From NCBI GenBank assembly GCA_025765615.1, contig JAIVFJ010000554.1, forward strand, positions 1-25,154: 25,154 nucleotides of DNA. The letters run 5' to 3'. Positions 6,701-14,505 of this stretch are shown one piece after another. Source of the DNA: Zopfochytrium polystomum (Eukaryota > Chytridiomycota > Chytridiomycetes > Chytridiales > Chytridiaceae). Each line of letters opens with the position of its first letter. Positions within the stretch are counted from its first letter, which is position 1. The notes beneath the pieces are model-generated. The model saw only the letters and a program-made list of their open reading frames with translations, had not been told where the DNA came from and searched no databases. A program made the position numbers and the translations under genes.

Positions 6701-6797
6701 GGTCACGTGGGTCCTGGCGGAAAAGAAATTGAAATTTGAGAGGAGTCAGAGAAGGAGAAGAGAAAGGTCACGTGGGTCTTGGCGGAAAAGAAATTGA
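6701..6797 (+). promoter_or_regulatory. Duplicated upstream block of the RING gene
   Basis: Two successive copies: GGTCACGTGG with TGGCGG (6701-6720), then GGTCACGTGGG with CTTGGCGG (6766-6785) and GAAATTGA (6790-6797), 30 bases before ATG 6828. This is the only gene in the array with a doubled block, and both E-box flanks read GTGG rather than GTGAC. Confidence 0.6.
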
Positions 6798-6827
6798 ATT
6801 TTGAGAGGAGATAGAAGAGAGGAAAGG

Positions 6828-7301
6828 ATGTGCGACTACGAGTACAAGAGAGGAAAGAAGAAGGGAAAGGTGTGTGGAGTGAAGGCGAGAGATGGAGGAG
6901 AGAGATGTGCGAAACACAGAGAGGAGGAGAGAGAAGAATGTTATGTATGTTACGGGACGATAAAGAAGAGAGAGGAGAGTGTAAAGACGCATTGTTGTGG
7001 ACACAGAGGACACAAGAAGTGTTACAAAGAATGGATGAGACATGGAGCGAGGTGTGGATATTGTGGGAGTGGATGGAAGGAAGCAGAAGGAGTGGAAGGA
7101 AAAGTGATGGAAGAGTTACTGGCACTGGGAGAGAAAGCGAGGAAAATAGCGGGATATGTGGAGTGGAGTTCAAAAAGAATGGACCCACCGCTGAACGAAG
7201 GAGAACTGCAATTGATAAAAAAGGAATTGGGGAAATATTTTAAGAACAGACCATTCAACAAACAGAAAGTGGTGGAGATAATAGAGAGAGCGGTGAATTG
7301 A
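6828..7301 (+). CDS. Zinc-knuckle plus RING-H2 finger protein (putative E3 ubiquitin ligase)
   Basis: 157 aa from MCDYEYKRG, the conserved family start; the frame is open from a TTG at 6801. Residues 2-30 repeat the C-x13-C...C-x2-H knuckle. Right after it comes a compact RING-like finger: CYVC, then CCGHRGHKKC and CGYC, i.e. C-x2-C...C-C-G-H-x2-H-x2-C...C-x2-C, with all eight ligands present. The C-terminal 70 residues are helical and basic (LQLIKKELGKYFKNR) and unlike the F-box members. RING-H2 proteins recruit E2 enzymes and ubiquitylate targets. Sharing its N-terminus and promoter with F-box-like genes suggests that the knuckle is a common targeting module. Intact, no frameshift. Confidence 0.8.
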   Translation: MCDYEYKRGKKKGKVCGVKARDGGERCAKHREEEREECYVCYGTIKKREESVKTHCCGHRGHKKCYKEWMRHGARCGYCGSGWKEAEGVEGKVMEELLALGEKARKIAGYVEWSSKRMDPPLNEGELQLIKKELGKYFKNRPFNKQKVVEIIERAVN

Positions 7302-7315
7302 AGAGGTGGAGTGAG

Positions 7316-7372
7316 AAAAAGCCCTATCGTGAGCATTGCAGCCAGCAGTGTCGATGATAGGGCTTTTTTTTT
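7316..7372 (+). terminator. Array hairpin 3 (long variant)
   Basis: Outer stem AAAAAGCCCTATC/GATAGGGCTTTTT is longer than in other copies and is fully paired; inner GCATTGC/GCAGTGT and loop AGCCA are unchanged. Confidence 0.75.
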
Positions 7373-7384
7373 ATGAAAGTGCGA

Positions 7385-7430
7385 GGTCACGTGACTGGAA
7401 ATAGAATTTTCTTGGCGGAGAAAAAACTGA
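7385..7430 (+). promoter_or_regulatory. Upstream block of the 7461 gene
   Basis: GGTCACGTGAC (7385-7395), CTTGGCGG (7411-7418) and AAAACTGA (7423-7430), 30 bases before the ATG. Confidence 0.65.
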
Positions 7431-7460
7431 ATTTTGTGAGGACTTGTGAGAGGACAAAGG

Positions 7461-7806
7461 ATGTGCGACTACGAGATACAGAAAGGAGAGCGGAAAGGAC
7501 AAGTGTGTGGAGTAAAGTCGAGGGAAGGGAAAAAGTGTGGGAAACACAGAGACAAGAAAGTTGTATGGAAGAATGCCAATGGAGATAGTAAGAATGATAA
7601 TGAAGTATATAGAAGTGAAAGATGATGCAGCGAAAGTGATAAAATTGGAGAAACAACTGGGAATGGAGTTAAAAAGAGGAAAGGTGGAAGGAAAGGTGAG
7701 AGTGAGAAAGTGTGTAGAGAATAAAGTGATCTTGTACAAAGAGTATGAGTTTAGGAATACGGAGGTGGGAATGAGGAGTGTGATGGCAGGAAAGGTATGG
7801 TTTTGA
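7461..7806 (+). pseudogene. Frameshifted zinc-knuckle/F-box-like gene
   Basis: From ATG 7461 the knuckle is read (MCDYEIQKGERKGQVCG, CGKH), but the frame then stops at 7623. The F-box-like part (GRMPMEIVRMIMKYIEV) and the C-terminal block (LEKQLGMELKRGKV) lie in another frame to a TGA at 7804. The inverted paralogue at 24372-24720 has five more bases at this junction (after GACAAGAAAG), where its frame passes straight from knuckle to F-box. A 5-base deletion therefore broke this copy. The promoter block and hairpin remain. Either fragment might still be made, but the two-domain product is not encoded. Confidence 0.75.
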
Positions 7807-7821
7807 GGAGAAGGTGAGAAG

Positions 7822-7866
7822 AAAAAGCCCATAGCGCTGCAGCCAGCAGTGTTGTGGGCTTTTTTT
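7822..7866 (+). terminator. Array hairpin 4
   Basis: AAAAAGCCCA/TGGGCTTTTT, inner GCGCTGC/GCAGTGT, loop AGCCA. Confidence 0.75.
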
Positions 7867-7879
7867 ATGACAGTTACGA

Positions 7880-7918
7880 GGTCACGTGACTTGAAGGTCT
7901 TGGCGGGGAAAAAATTGA
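7880..7918 (+). promoter_or_regulatory. Upstream block of the 7996 gene
   Basis: GGTCACGTGAC (7880-7890), CTTGGCGG (7899-7906) and an exact AAAATTGA (7911-7918) within the near-palindrome AAAATTGAATTTT. The ATG lies 77 bases downstream. Confidence 0.65.
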
Positions 7919-7995
7919 ATTTTGTGAGGACTTTGGTGGAGAGCACAGAGAACAGCGAAAGAGAAAAAGAACGAGAAAAAAGAACGAGAAAAAAG

Positions 7996-8642
7996 ATGAA
8001 CTGTGAATACATGATTACGAAGGGAAAGAAAAAGGGACAAGAATGTGGAAAAAAGAACTGTAAAAAACATGAGAAAGGATGTGATCAGATATTGAAGACA
8101 GGAAAAAGGAAGGGACAGATGTGTGGGAGAAAGGGTAAGAGAATGGGAAATGTGGGATTCACAAAAAGTGGGGGGTTCAGAAAAAGTATAGTGAAAGTGA
8201 CACTGAAAGTGAAAGTGATACTGATACTGAAAGTGAAATTGAAAATGAAAGTGAAAATGAAAGTGAAAGTGAAAGAGGTAGGGGAAGTGGAAGTGAAATT
8301 GAAATTGATGAAAGGTTCTCGAGTCCAATAGGATGGATAGATCCGACGGAAGTGCCACTAGGGAAAATAATAAACCATTATCAGACGGTACTTGATGATG
8401 ATGATGATCCAGTGTGGAGATTGATGAAGGGGTTATCAGAGGAAGTATTAAAGAAGAAACTAGGAGATCCGGGAAAGGAGGTACTAGGATCGGAAAATGA
8501 GACGTATCAAGTGACATATGACAAAAAGACGGGAAAACACAAGTGGGAATACAGAGGAATAAATATATATGAAAATTCAAGGATATATCCAGGACCCATG
8601 ACCAAAGAGGAGATATGGAGATGGCGATCGCGATACGAGTAA
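7996..8642 (+). pseudogene. Double zinc-knuckle, acidic-repeat protein, broken by one frameshift
   Basis: From ATG 7996 two knuckles are read: C3-x13-C17-x4-C22-x2-H25, then C-DQILKTGKRKGQM-C. At the short A-run near 8146-8148 the frame fails. The expected Cys-Gly-Ile-His closing the second knuckle, the Ser/Glu/Thr/Asp-rich stretch (about 8187-8300) and the conserved C-terminal domain are all in another frame to TAA at 8640. One missing A explains it. The C-terminal domain (DPTEVPLGKIINH, DDDDDPVWRLMKGLSEEVL, TKEEIWRWRSRYE) is almost identical to the gene at 10113 and matches no family I know. As the sequence stands, two ORFs (ending 8331 and starting 8352) are separate. Sequencing error in the A-run is possible. 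Confidence 0.7.
8190..8305 (+). repeat. GAAAGT-type hexamer repeat coding for an acidic Ser/Glu stretch
   Basis: Imperfect tandem repeats of GTGAAA/ACTGAA. In the frame of the downstream domain they code for alternating Ser/Thr and Glu/Asp; in the upstream frame they code for Lys/Val repeats. This kind of repeat easily changes length, and the paralogue at 10113 has lost it. Confidence 0.65.
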
Positions 8643-8661
8643 GAAAGAGAGAATGTAAGAG

Positions 8662-8705
8662 AAAGCCCATAGCGCTGCAGCCAGCAGTGTTGTGGGCTTT
8701 TTTTT
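8662..8705 (+). terminator. Array hairpin 5
   Basis: AAAGCCCA/TGGGCTTT, inner GCGCTGC/GCAGTGT, loop AGCCA. Confidence 0.75.
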
Positions 8706-8724
8706 ATGCTGGTTTTTAGGACGA

Positions 8725-8788
8725 GGTCACGTGACTTTGGGTATGTAAGGGATGGGCGGTGGAAGAGTCTTGGCGGAGGAAAAAGTGA
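8725..8788 (+). promoter_or_regulatory. Upstream block of the 8825 gene
   Basis: GGTCACGTGAC (8725-8735), an extra GGGATGGGCGG segment, CTTGGCGG (8769-8776) and AAAAGTGA (8781-8788). The GAGAGGACTTT spacer is duplicated just before the ATG. Confidence 0.6.
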
Positions 8789-8824
8789 AATTTTGAGAGG
8801 ACTTTGAGAGGACTTTGAGAGAGA

Positions 8825-9163
8825 ATGATACAGAGAATGCCAAATGAAATTGTGGACATGATATTTGAGTATATAAAACCAGGAGACATAAAAGGAAGCA
8901 TTGATGAAATATTAAAATTGGAAAAAGAACTAAACAGATACTTTGGAAGAAAGAAAGTAACGCCGATATTAAACATGAAGAAAAAGAAGGGGTTGAAGAA
9001 TATAAAAGTGAATGGAAAGATGCGTAGAATAACATTTACGATAAGGGGGAAAGTACTATCAAGGTGGGATGGAACTTTGGATCCAAGTTATACAGTGAAA
9101 AGAATGGAAATAGTGACAAGATTTGATCGAGATGAATATGAACACAGTGCACATACATGGTAA
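8825..9163 (+). CDS. F-box-like protein without zinc knuckle
   Basis: 112 aa, intact, ATG at 8825. It begins directly with MIQRMPNEIVDMIFEYI, an F-box-like start, followed by ILKLEKELNRYF, which is the counterpart of LEKQLGM in the neighbours. The remainder is basic with short strands (RRITFTIRGKVLSRWDG). The N-terminal knuckle of the family is absent, so this is either an ancestral short form or a deletion that kept the frame. It shares promoter block and hairpin with the array. Role as an SCF adaptor is inferred from the motif only. Confidence 0.65.
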   Translation: MIQRMPNEIVDMIFEYIKPGDIKGSIDEILKLEKELNRYFGRKKVTPILNMKKKKGLKNIKVNGKMRRITFTIRGKVLSRWDGTLDPSYTVKRMEIVTRFDRDEYEHSAHTW

Positions 9164-9180
9164 GGTGGTGTGTGTAAGAG

Positions 9181-9224
9181 AAAGCCCATAGCATTGCAGC
9201 CAGCAGTGTTGTGGGCTTTTTTTT
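9181..9224 (+). terminator. Array hairpin 6
   Basis: AAAGCCCA/TGGGCTTT, inner GCATTGC/GCAGTGT, loop AGCCA; 18 bases after the preceding stop. Confidence 0.75.
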
Positions 9225-9265
9225 ATGGCGGTTTTTAGGACGAGTGTGTCAGGAATGGGCGGGGG

Positions 9266-9285
9266 CTTGGCGGAGGAAAAACTGA
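9266..9285 (+). promoter_or_regulatory. Upstream block of the 9315 gene, E-box lost
   Basis: CTTGGCGG (9266-9273) and AAAACTGA (9278-9285), 29 bases before the ATG. Where the others have GAGGTCACGTGAC, this copy has GACGAGTGTGTCAGG, so the palindrome is missing. Confidence 0.6.
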
Positions 9286-9314
9286 ATTTTGTGAGGGCTT
9301 TGTTGAAAAGCAAA

Positions 9315-9875
9315 ATGTGTGACTACGAATACGTGAAAGGAGCCAAGAAAGGGACTGTGTGTGGAGTAAAGTCGAGGGATGGAAAGGAAAAGTGTAGTAA
9401 ACACAGAAAAGAAGTGAAGGGAGAGGAGAAGAAGGTGAAGGAGAAGAAGGTGGTGAAGAAAGAGGAGAAGAAGGTGGTGATGAAGTTTCCAATGGAGATA
9501 GTGGGGATGATAATGAGATATGTGGAGAAGTGAAGGGAGTATAGATGAGAAGTTGAAGTGGGAAAGGGAGACGGAATAAAACTGGAAAGGGGAAGAGTGG
9601 AGGTGAATGAAGAAGTGATGAAAAGGAGGGAAATGTGTGAAACATGGGGGAAAAAGGGAGGAATAATGATAAGTTTGACAGTGAAATGTGAGAAATGTAA
9701 GAGAAGTAAGAGATTGATGGTGGAGTGTCCAGAGTATAATAAAAGGATGGACGTGATAAGAATGGAAGGAGAGGAGGAGTATGAGAGGGAGTACAAATTG
9801 ATGGCGTGGACCGGTTTGGGGTGGGGTCCAAACGAGAGGAAGGAGATGAGGCGAATGAGTGGAAGAAGCGAGTGA
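9315..9875 (+). pseudogene. Frameshifted zinc-knuckle/F-box-like gene with Cys-rich tail
   Basis: From ATG 9315 the knuckle (C2...C16...CSKH) and a Lys/Glu linker with imperfect repeats (GEEKKVKEKKVVKKEEKK) lead into KFPMEIVGMIMRYV, then a TGA at 9531. Compared with the 6169 gene there is an altered stretch at 9525-9540 and a missing G in ACGG(G)AATAAAA near 9573. The family block GIKLERGRVEV and the rest continue in another frame to TGA at 9873. The tail has CEKCKRSKRL...ECPEYNKRMD, which loosely resembles the Cys-rich end of LINE-type reverse transcriptases; this is too short to call. Promoter (without E-box) and hairpin remain. Confidence 0.7.
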
Positions 9876-9945
9876 GAGAGTGGCAAGACTGGTTCAGCGA
9901 TACATTTCTTTTTATCTAGGAAAAAAGCGAATGAGAATGTAAGAG

Positions 9946-9990
9946 AAAAAGCCCATAGCGCTGCAGCCAGCAGTGTTGTGGGCTTTTTTT
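9946..9990 (+). terminator. Array hairpin 7
   Basis: AAAAAGCCCA/TGGGCTTTTT, inner GCGCTGC/GCAGTGT, loop AGCCA. Confidence 0.75.
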
Positions 9991-10009
9991 ATGACAATTA
10001 TTAGAACGA

Positions 10010-10056
10010 GGTCACGTGACATAGACCAGGAAAGTCTTGGCGGGGGAAAAAATTGA
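10010..10056 (+). promoter_or_regulatory. Upstream block of the 10113 gene
   Basis: GGTCACGTGAC (10010-10020), CTTGGCGG (10036-10043) and exact AAAATTGA (10049-10056), 56 bases before the ATG. Confidence 0.65.
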
Positions 10057-10112
10057 ATTTTTATCGGACTTAGGAGGAGAGCACAGAGAGCAGACGAAAA
10101 GAGAAAAGAAAG

Positions 10113-10499
10113 ATGAACAGCATTAAGAAGGGAAAGAACAAGGGACAGAGTGAAATTGAAATTGATGAAAGGTTCTCGAGTCCAATAGGATGGGTAGATC
10201 CGACGGAAGTGCCACTAGGGAAGATAATAAACCATTTCCAGACGGTACTTGATGATGATGATGATCCAGTGTGGAGATTGATGAAGGGGTTATCAGAGGA
10301 AGTATTAAAGAAGAAACTAGGAGATCCGGGAAAGGAGGTACTAGGATCAGAAAATGAGACGTATCAAGTGACATATGACAAAAAGACGGGAAAACACAAG
10401 TGGGAATACAGAGGAATATATATCTATGAAAATTCAAGGATATATCCAGGACCCATGACCAAAGAGGAAATATGGAGATGGCGATCGCGATACGAGTAA
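10113..10499 (+). CDS. Internally deleted paralogue of the 7996 gene, frame intact
   Basis: 128 aa. The first 12 residues (MNSIKKGKNKGQ) are the remains of the KG.KKGQ part of a knuckle. They join directly to SEIEIDERFSSPIGWVDPTE, the segment that in the 7996 gene follows the acidic repeat. From there to the end (WRWRSRYE) the two are nearly identical at DNA level, with few substitutions over about 350 bases, so the duplication or gene conversion is recent. The deletion removed both knuckles and the acidic stretch but kept the reading frame. The product is an acidic-centred globular domain with a DDDDD run and aromatic C-terminus, of unknown function. Confidence 0.7.
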   Translation: MNSIKKGKNKGQSEIEIDERFSSPIGWVDPTEVPLGKIINHFQTVLDDDDDPVWRLMKGLSEEVLKKKLGDPGKEVLGSENETYQVTYDKKTGKHKWEYRGIYIYENSRIYPGPMTKEEIWRWRSRYE

Positions 10500-10519
10500 G
10501 AAAGAGAAAAATGTAAGAG

Positions 10520-10563
10520 AAAGCCCTAAGCGCTGCAGCCAGCAGTGTTTGGGGCTTTTTTTT
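10520..10563 (+). terminator. Array hairpin 8
   Basis: AAAGCCCTAA/TTGGGGCTTT with a T-G wobble, inner GCGCTGC/GCAGTGT, loop AGCCA. The outer stem has changed from CCCAT to CCCTAA but still pairs. Confidence 0.7.
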
Positions 10564-10582
10564 ATGACAGTTATTAGAACGA

Positions 10583-10593
10583 GGTCACGTGAC
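10583..10593 (+). promoter_or_regulatory. Orphan array promoter block
   Basis: GGTCACGTGAC with the usual left flank, followed by GGTGGTATGTCGGGAATGGGCG but no TTGGCGG or AAAAYTGA box and no array gene. The sequence then changes to AT-rich DNA, so this marks the array's right junction near 10630. Confidence 0.55.
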
Positions 10594-10664
10594 TTTGGTG
10601 GTATGTCGGGAATGGGCGAGGTGGGCACAGAAGAAAAAGAAAAAAAAAGTATATCATAAAATAA

Positions 10665-11869
10665 ATGGAAGACATAAGTGAAGAACTTTTATTAAACAAT
10701 ATCGATAGTTATTATGACATGCATAAATGTTTCAAAGGGAAATTTGTATATACTTCCACCAAAAAAAGAACATCATACACACATCAATGGTGGTACTACG
10801 ACAATTCTGATGGTATGTGGAAAAAAGATGTCAATAAATTAAAGTGACTATTTTCCTTGAATAATATTTTTCCAACTGTTTATCTCCATTTAAAAGACAA
10901 CTACAATGATCGTCCTGACATTGTTAAAAAATAAATGACAGATTAAATGAACTAAAACCTCTTGTCAAACGAAGATATTCTAGGTAATGCACAAATAGCA
11001 TGGTTCAAGGAGGATTTTGAAGACGATTGGATTTCAAACTCTGAGTTCATTCCTTTTAATAATGGAACATATCATCTTGAAGAAAAATGTTTCAAACCTT
11101 TCAGTAAAGATGATTACTGTTCAAAAAGATTAAGTACGATTATGATGAAATATTAATACAACTAGATTTGAAAAATTTTAAAGGAAATTGTTCCTGATAG
11201 AAACATTCGTGAATACTGAAAAAATCTATGAGTCATGCTCTCTACCACACTGGTCAAAGTATTGTTTATTTGAGTGGACCTGGTGGTAAGAAACTTGTAG
11301 ATCTAATGATTAAAGCATTTGAATTCAGTTCATATGAACCTACTAGGTGATGAAATCATTAAAGCTGATAGAAACTACCCTCGTCCTAACGATCACTTGT
11401 TTTATCTCCAAAAAGAAGAAATTTGCGTACATGACAATGTCTCCATATCATATGGCTAGTGGTACTATTCAGAGATATTTGAACTTGATAAGTGATAAAA
11501 GTATTCCTTTAACTCTTCCACGTAAAGGTGATGTAACTATTAAAGTGCATTCAAAGTGTTTGTGTTATGTGACACTTTGCCAGAATTATACTTTAATCGA
11601 CGTGCAAAAGCTATACACACAAATGATTCTGAACTAGACTCAGATTCAGATTATTATATAAAGCTTTAATGAAAATTATGATTCAATACTATCATAAAAA
11701 TGTTAAAGAGCTGAATCAGTCAAACGAGAAGCTCCATTTAATAGACCACGAGTTTAAGTGTGGAGTCGGAGTGCGGATTGTAAGGCGTGTGGAGTGTGGA
11801 GGTGTGCAGAACAAAATGTACAATGGATTGCAAGTCAAACGACGAAATGTGATTGATTATGTTAGTTAA
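10665..11869 (+). pseudogene. Decayed D5-like SF3 helicase (N-terminally truncated)
   Basis: Fragments in several frames line up with D5-type replication helicases: WWYYDNSDGMWKKD (about 10781-10830), EFIPFNNGTYHLEEKCFKPF (about 11040-11102; compare YIPFTNGLYDLSSATFRQI in the gene at 20625), VPDRNIREY (about 11190), SIVYLSGPGG then KKLVDLMIKAF (about 11250-11320), GDVTIKVHSKCL with VTLCQ (about 11526-11580), and KALMKIMIQYYHKNVKEL (about 11660-11715). The Walker A has lost its GKS/T (GPGGKK). No primase part is seen upstream. The ATG at 10665 opens a 60-codon frame only. No functional protein can be made. The gene begins just after the array's orphan promoter block. Confidence 0.6.
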
Positions 11870-11908
11870 AGTTCTTACCGTCTTTTATGGTCGGAAATAC
11901 ATATGAGA

Positions 11909-11945
11909 ATTCTATTGGCAATTGTGACGATATTGTCAATAGAAT
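11909..11945. terminator. Hairpin after the D5-like remnant
   Basis: Arms ATTCTATTGGCAAT (11909-11922) and ATTGTCAATAGAAT (11932-11945) pair over 14 positions with one wobble around a 9-base loop. It lies between the helicase remnant and the converging minus-strand fragment, so it may serve either. Confidence 0.45.
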
Positions 11946-12049
11946 AAAAGGTGGGGGGGTGGCATGTACATTTATGGTTGGAAAAGCACATGATTTTTAA
12001 ACAATTACGAAGGTGTATAAAAATCTAACGCTTTAAATACAGTCGAGAA

Positions 12050-12273
12050 GTTGTGGTAGTTGTTGATCAGGATTGTTGTTGTTGTTGTTGCTTTTGCGAT
12101 TATAATAGCGAGAGGACATCTCCCGAATTTTATCAGGGCGTTTGATGGCAAGGAGATGATGGACAGTTTGGGATTTTCAGATTTTAAATGGGCGAATTCT
12201 TCATTAATAGCAAGATAAAGTCGTATAAAATCTGTTTTTGAAAGTGTTTTACGTGTTCTTTAAGAGGATATGA
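12050..12273 (-). pseudogene. Small basic protein remnant, perhaps HMG/YABBY-like
   Basis: On the minus strand an ATG at about 12273 starts MDSYPLKE. After frame changes the reading continues with FIRLYLAINEEFAHLKSENP, then HHLLAIKRPDKIREMSSRYY, an Asn6 run from a GTT repeat, and a stop near 12050. The pattern (aromatic, EE.x.LK.ENP, H, spaced basic and aromatic residues) recalls the YABBY/HMG-box-like small proteins of some large DNA viruses, but the match is weak. At least two frameshifts break it. Confidence 0.35.
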
Positions 12274-12420
12274 GTCCATATTTATTACATTATAGCGAGA
12301 AGAAATTGTTTTAAAAAAAAGCGCGTAAAAAAGTGAATTTTATTTCTCATACATAAATAAAACGAGAATAAGTATGACACGAACTAACTTGGATGAAATG
12401 AGGGAAAGGCACTGAAAAGG

Positions 12421-14505
12421 ATGGATATATTACGGTATAAACATTTGGCGAGAGAATGGAAAAAAGAGAACAGGGCAAGACCAGAGAAATGGCAAGATTT
12501 AGAATCTTCAACGTTAACAATCAAACAAATTCTCAATTTTGACTGGAAATAAGAGCAAATAATTGTGGTGGATCTAGATAAAAAGATGAAGCATACACTG
12601 CAAAAAAGTGGTTTGAGGAAAACATAGGACCTTTGAATGAAGAAGAAACTCTCATAACTGAAACAGGATCAAAAGGGCATCACATATATTATGAATATGA
12701 TGAGAGAGTAAAAATGTAAATAACAAAGAGAAGCATATAGACATTTTGACAGATAAACATTGTTGTTATGAAGGGAATGGTTACAAAATAATAACGGACA
12801 AAATAAGGAGGCTATCAGATATAGAAATAGAAAAATTAAATTCTTTACATCCAAATCAAATCAAATCAAAAACCAGTCAGGTTCTGGATCAAGGAAATTA
12901 AAAAAGGGCGAAACAAAAAAAGTAAACAAAATATTAAATAGACGCGTACTGGAGGAGGGTGGGACTTAGAAATGGGAGAAAATACTAAATTAACAACAAG
13001 AGGAAGACAATGCATAGTACAACCAGATATTGACGGAGATAGGTCACAGCTGCGTATATCAATGAAAATGGTATTGGTTTTAAGAACTGTTTCAGTCATG
13101 GATCTGTCCAAATGAGACAGGAAGATACCAGTCAATTAATGGGGTACTTCAGTGACATTAAGGAAAGAAGAAGATGATATTTATAACTCACTAGTTGGAA
13201 ACATTCAAGAATGTGCCAAAAGGAAAAGTATAGAAAAATGGAGGGAACTGGTGCCGTGTACAAAGAAAACGGGCATTTGCTTATGAACTATTCATTGAAA
13301 AACCTGAAAAGTTTCTGAATACAATTTTGAGAGGAAACCCAATGTGGTTGAGCAATGCTTACAACATTCAAAAATTGTCTCTATACTGACCAAATATGAC
13401 GATCATAACTTCCCATACTTAGAGAGGACGAAGCTTGGTATGGTTTCAAGAATGGAATATATTATAGAAACATGTGAATTCGTAGAAATACCTGAAGGAT
13501 GTGATGATGTGGAGGAAGAATACATATGTGAGGAGAAATTAGGAGAAAAAGTTGTAAATATTTGACATCAATTTCAGAAAAACTTTGAATACAGAAAATT
13601 TCGACAAAGTACTTAAATATCAATTCATGATGAGGTTGTTGAGTTCATTTATGCAATGATTGGAAGAATGTTTGGTATAAGGGACAAGTGGGATGTTATG
13701 TTATATTTGTTAGGAGAAAGTGGTTGTGGAAAAAGTGTTGTTCTAGATGTTGTAAGAAGCTTTTTTGACAAAGTTGGAAATATAAATGAAACATTTGAAG
13801 ACAAATTTGGATTGGGGTATATTAAGGACAAAGACATTGTAATTAGTGACGATTTACCCAAGGAAATACATAGATTCTTACCACAACAGACATTTCAGTC
13901 TATGGTTTCTGGGGGAGTATGTCTTGTGCAATAAAGAACGGAGATGCAGTGGACTTTGTATGGAAAACACCATTGATGTTTGCAAGTAATTACATGATCA
14001 GTTATACAGATATGGGGCAAATTAGCAGACGTGTGATGGTGCACAGTTTGAAAACATTGTTAGACAGAAAGACACTTCGTTGATTGATAGAATAAGAAAA
14101 GAAGAACTAGATGCAATATTGTACAAGTCCACATTGTTGTACAAAAATGGGAGGAGCGTGTCGGAAATAAAAGCATATGGGATGTGGCACCTTCTTATTT
14201 CATTGAAAAGCAGGAGGATCTTAGAACAGAAAGAAATCCATTTTTCAAGTATGTCAAAATACATTACGTCTATGATGAGAATTCTGTATGAGACTGAAAG
14301 ACATTAAGTCACATTATGAGAGCACCACAAAAAAATCAGGTCAAAATTGTAAAGGAAGTATCTGGCATGTGATAGTAGATATCAGCAATTAAAAAACTAA
14401 TATGCAAGGATTGCAGGAAGATCATAAACGAGGATGTTGTAACAATACGGGAGTAAGAATTATACGTCGGAAGATGTGATTAAAGGGATAAAAGTTAGAA
14501 ACATT
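12421..14505 (+). pseudogene. Decayed AEP primase-SF3 helicase
   Basis: ATG 12421 opens 43 codons (MDILRYKHLAREWKKENRAR). Downstream, in changing frames, are AEP primase hallmarks: IVVVDLDKK (about 12562-12585), KKWFEENIGPL, LITETGSKGHHIYYEYDE (about 12650-12700) and HIDILTD. The helicase half follows: an NG-type D5_N segment near 13420-13470, then a 92-codon open stretch 13656-13931 with Walker A LLGESGCGKS, IVISDDLPKE (Walker B region), FQSMVSGG, then PLMFASNYM and GQISRRVMVHS in the next frame (the sensor and Arg finger region). A Cys pair, CKDC, near 14405 ends it. The order primase-SF3 helicase is that of viral replication proteins. At least eight frame breaks rule out function. Confidence 0.7.

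Larger units (their letters stand above)
5733..10640 (+). repeat. Tandem array of zinc-knuckle/F-box/RING cassette genes
   Basis: Eight paralogous genes in one orientation, each 0.3-0.7 kb, each ended by a near-identical hairpin (6009, 6638, 7316, 7822, 8662, 9181, 9946, 10520). Seven are preceded by a conserved upstream block: GGTCACGTGAC (lost before 9315), TTGGCGG and an AAAAYTGA box. The plus strand is strikingly purine-rich, with AGA, GGA, GAG and AAG codons dominating, unlike the flanking genes. Inverted members lie at 24372-25154. The array starts with a 5'-truncated copy and ends with a promoter block that has no gene of its own. Confidence 0.85.

Noticed and set aside
6152..9886. Many long Ser/Phe/Leu-rich minus-strand ORFs across the array
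   Set aside because: They lie opposite conserved plus-strand zinc-knuckle genes, share no conserved starts and result from the purine bias.
12073..12092. GTT triplet repeat as a regulatory microsatellite
   Set aside because: It is explained as an Asn codon run in the minus-strand remnant.
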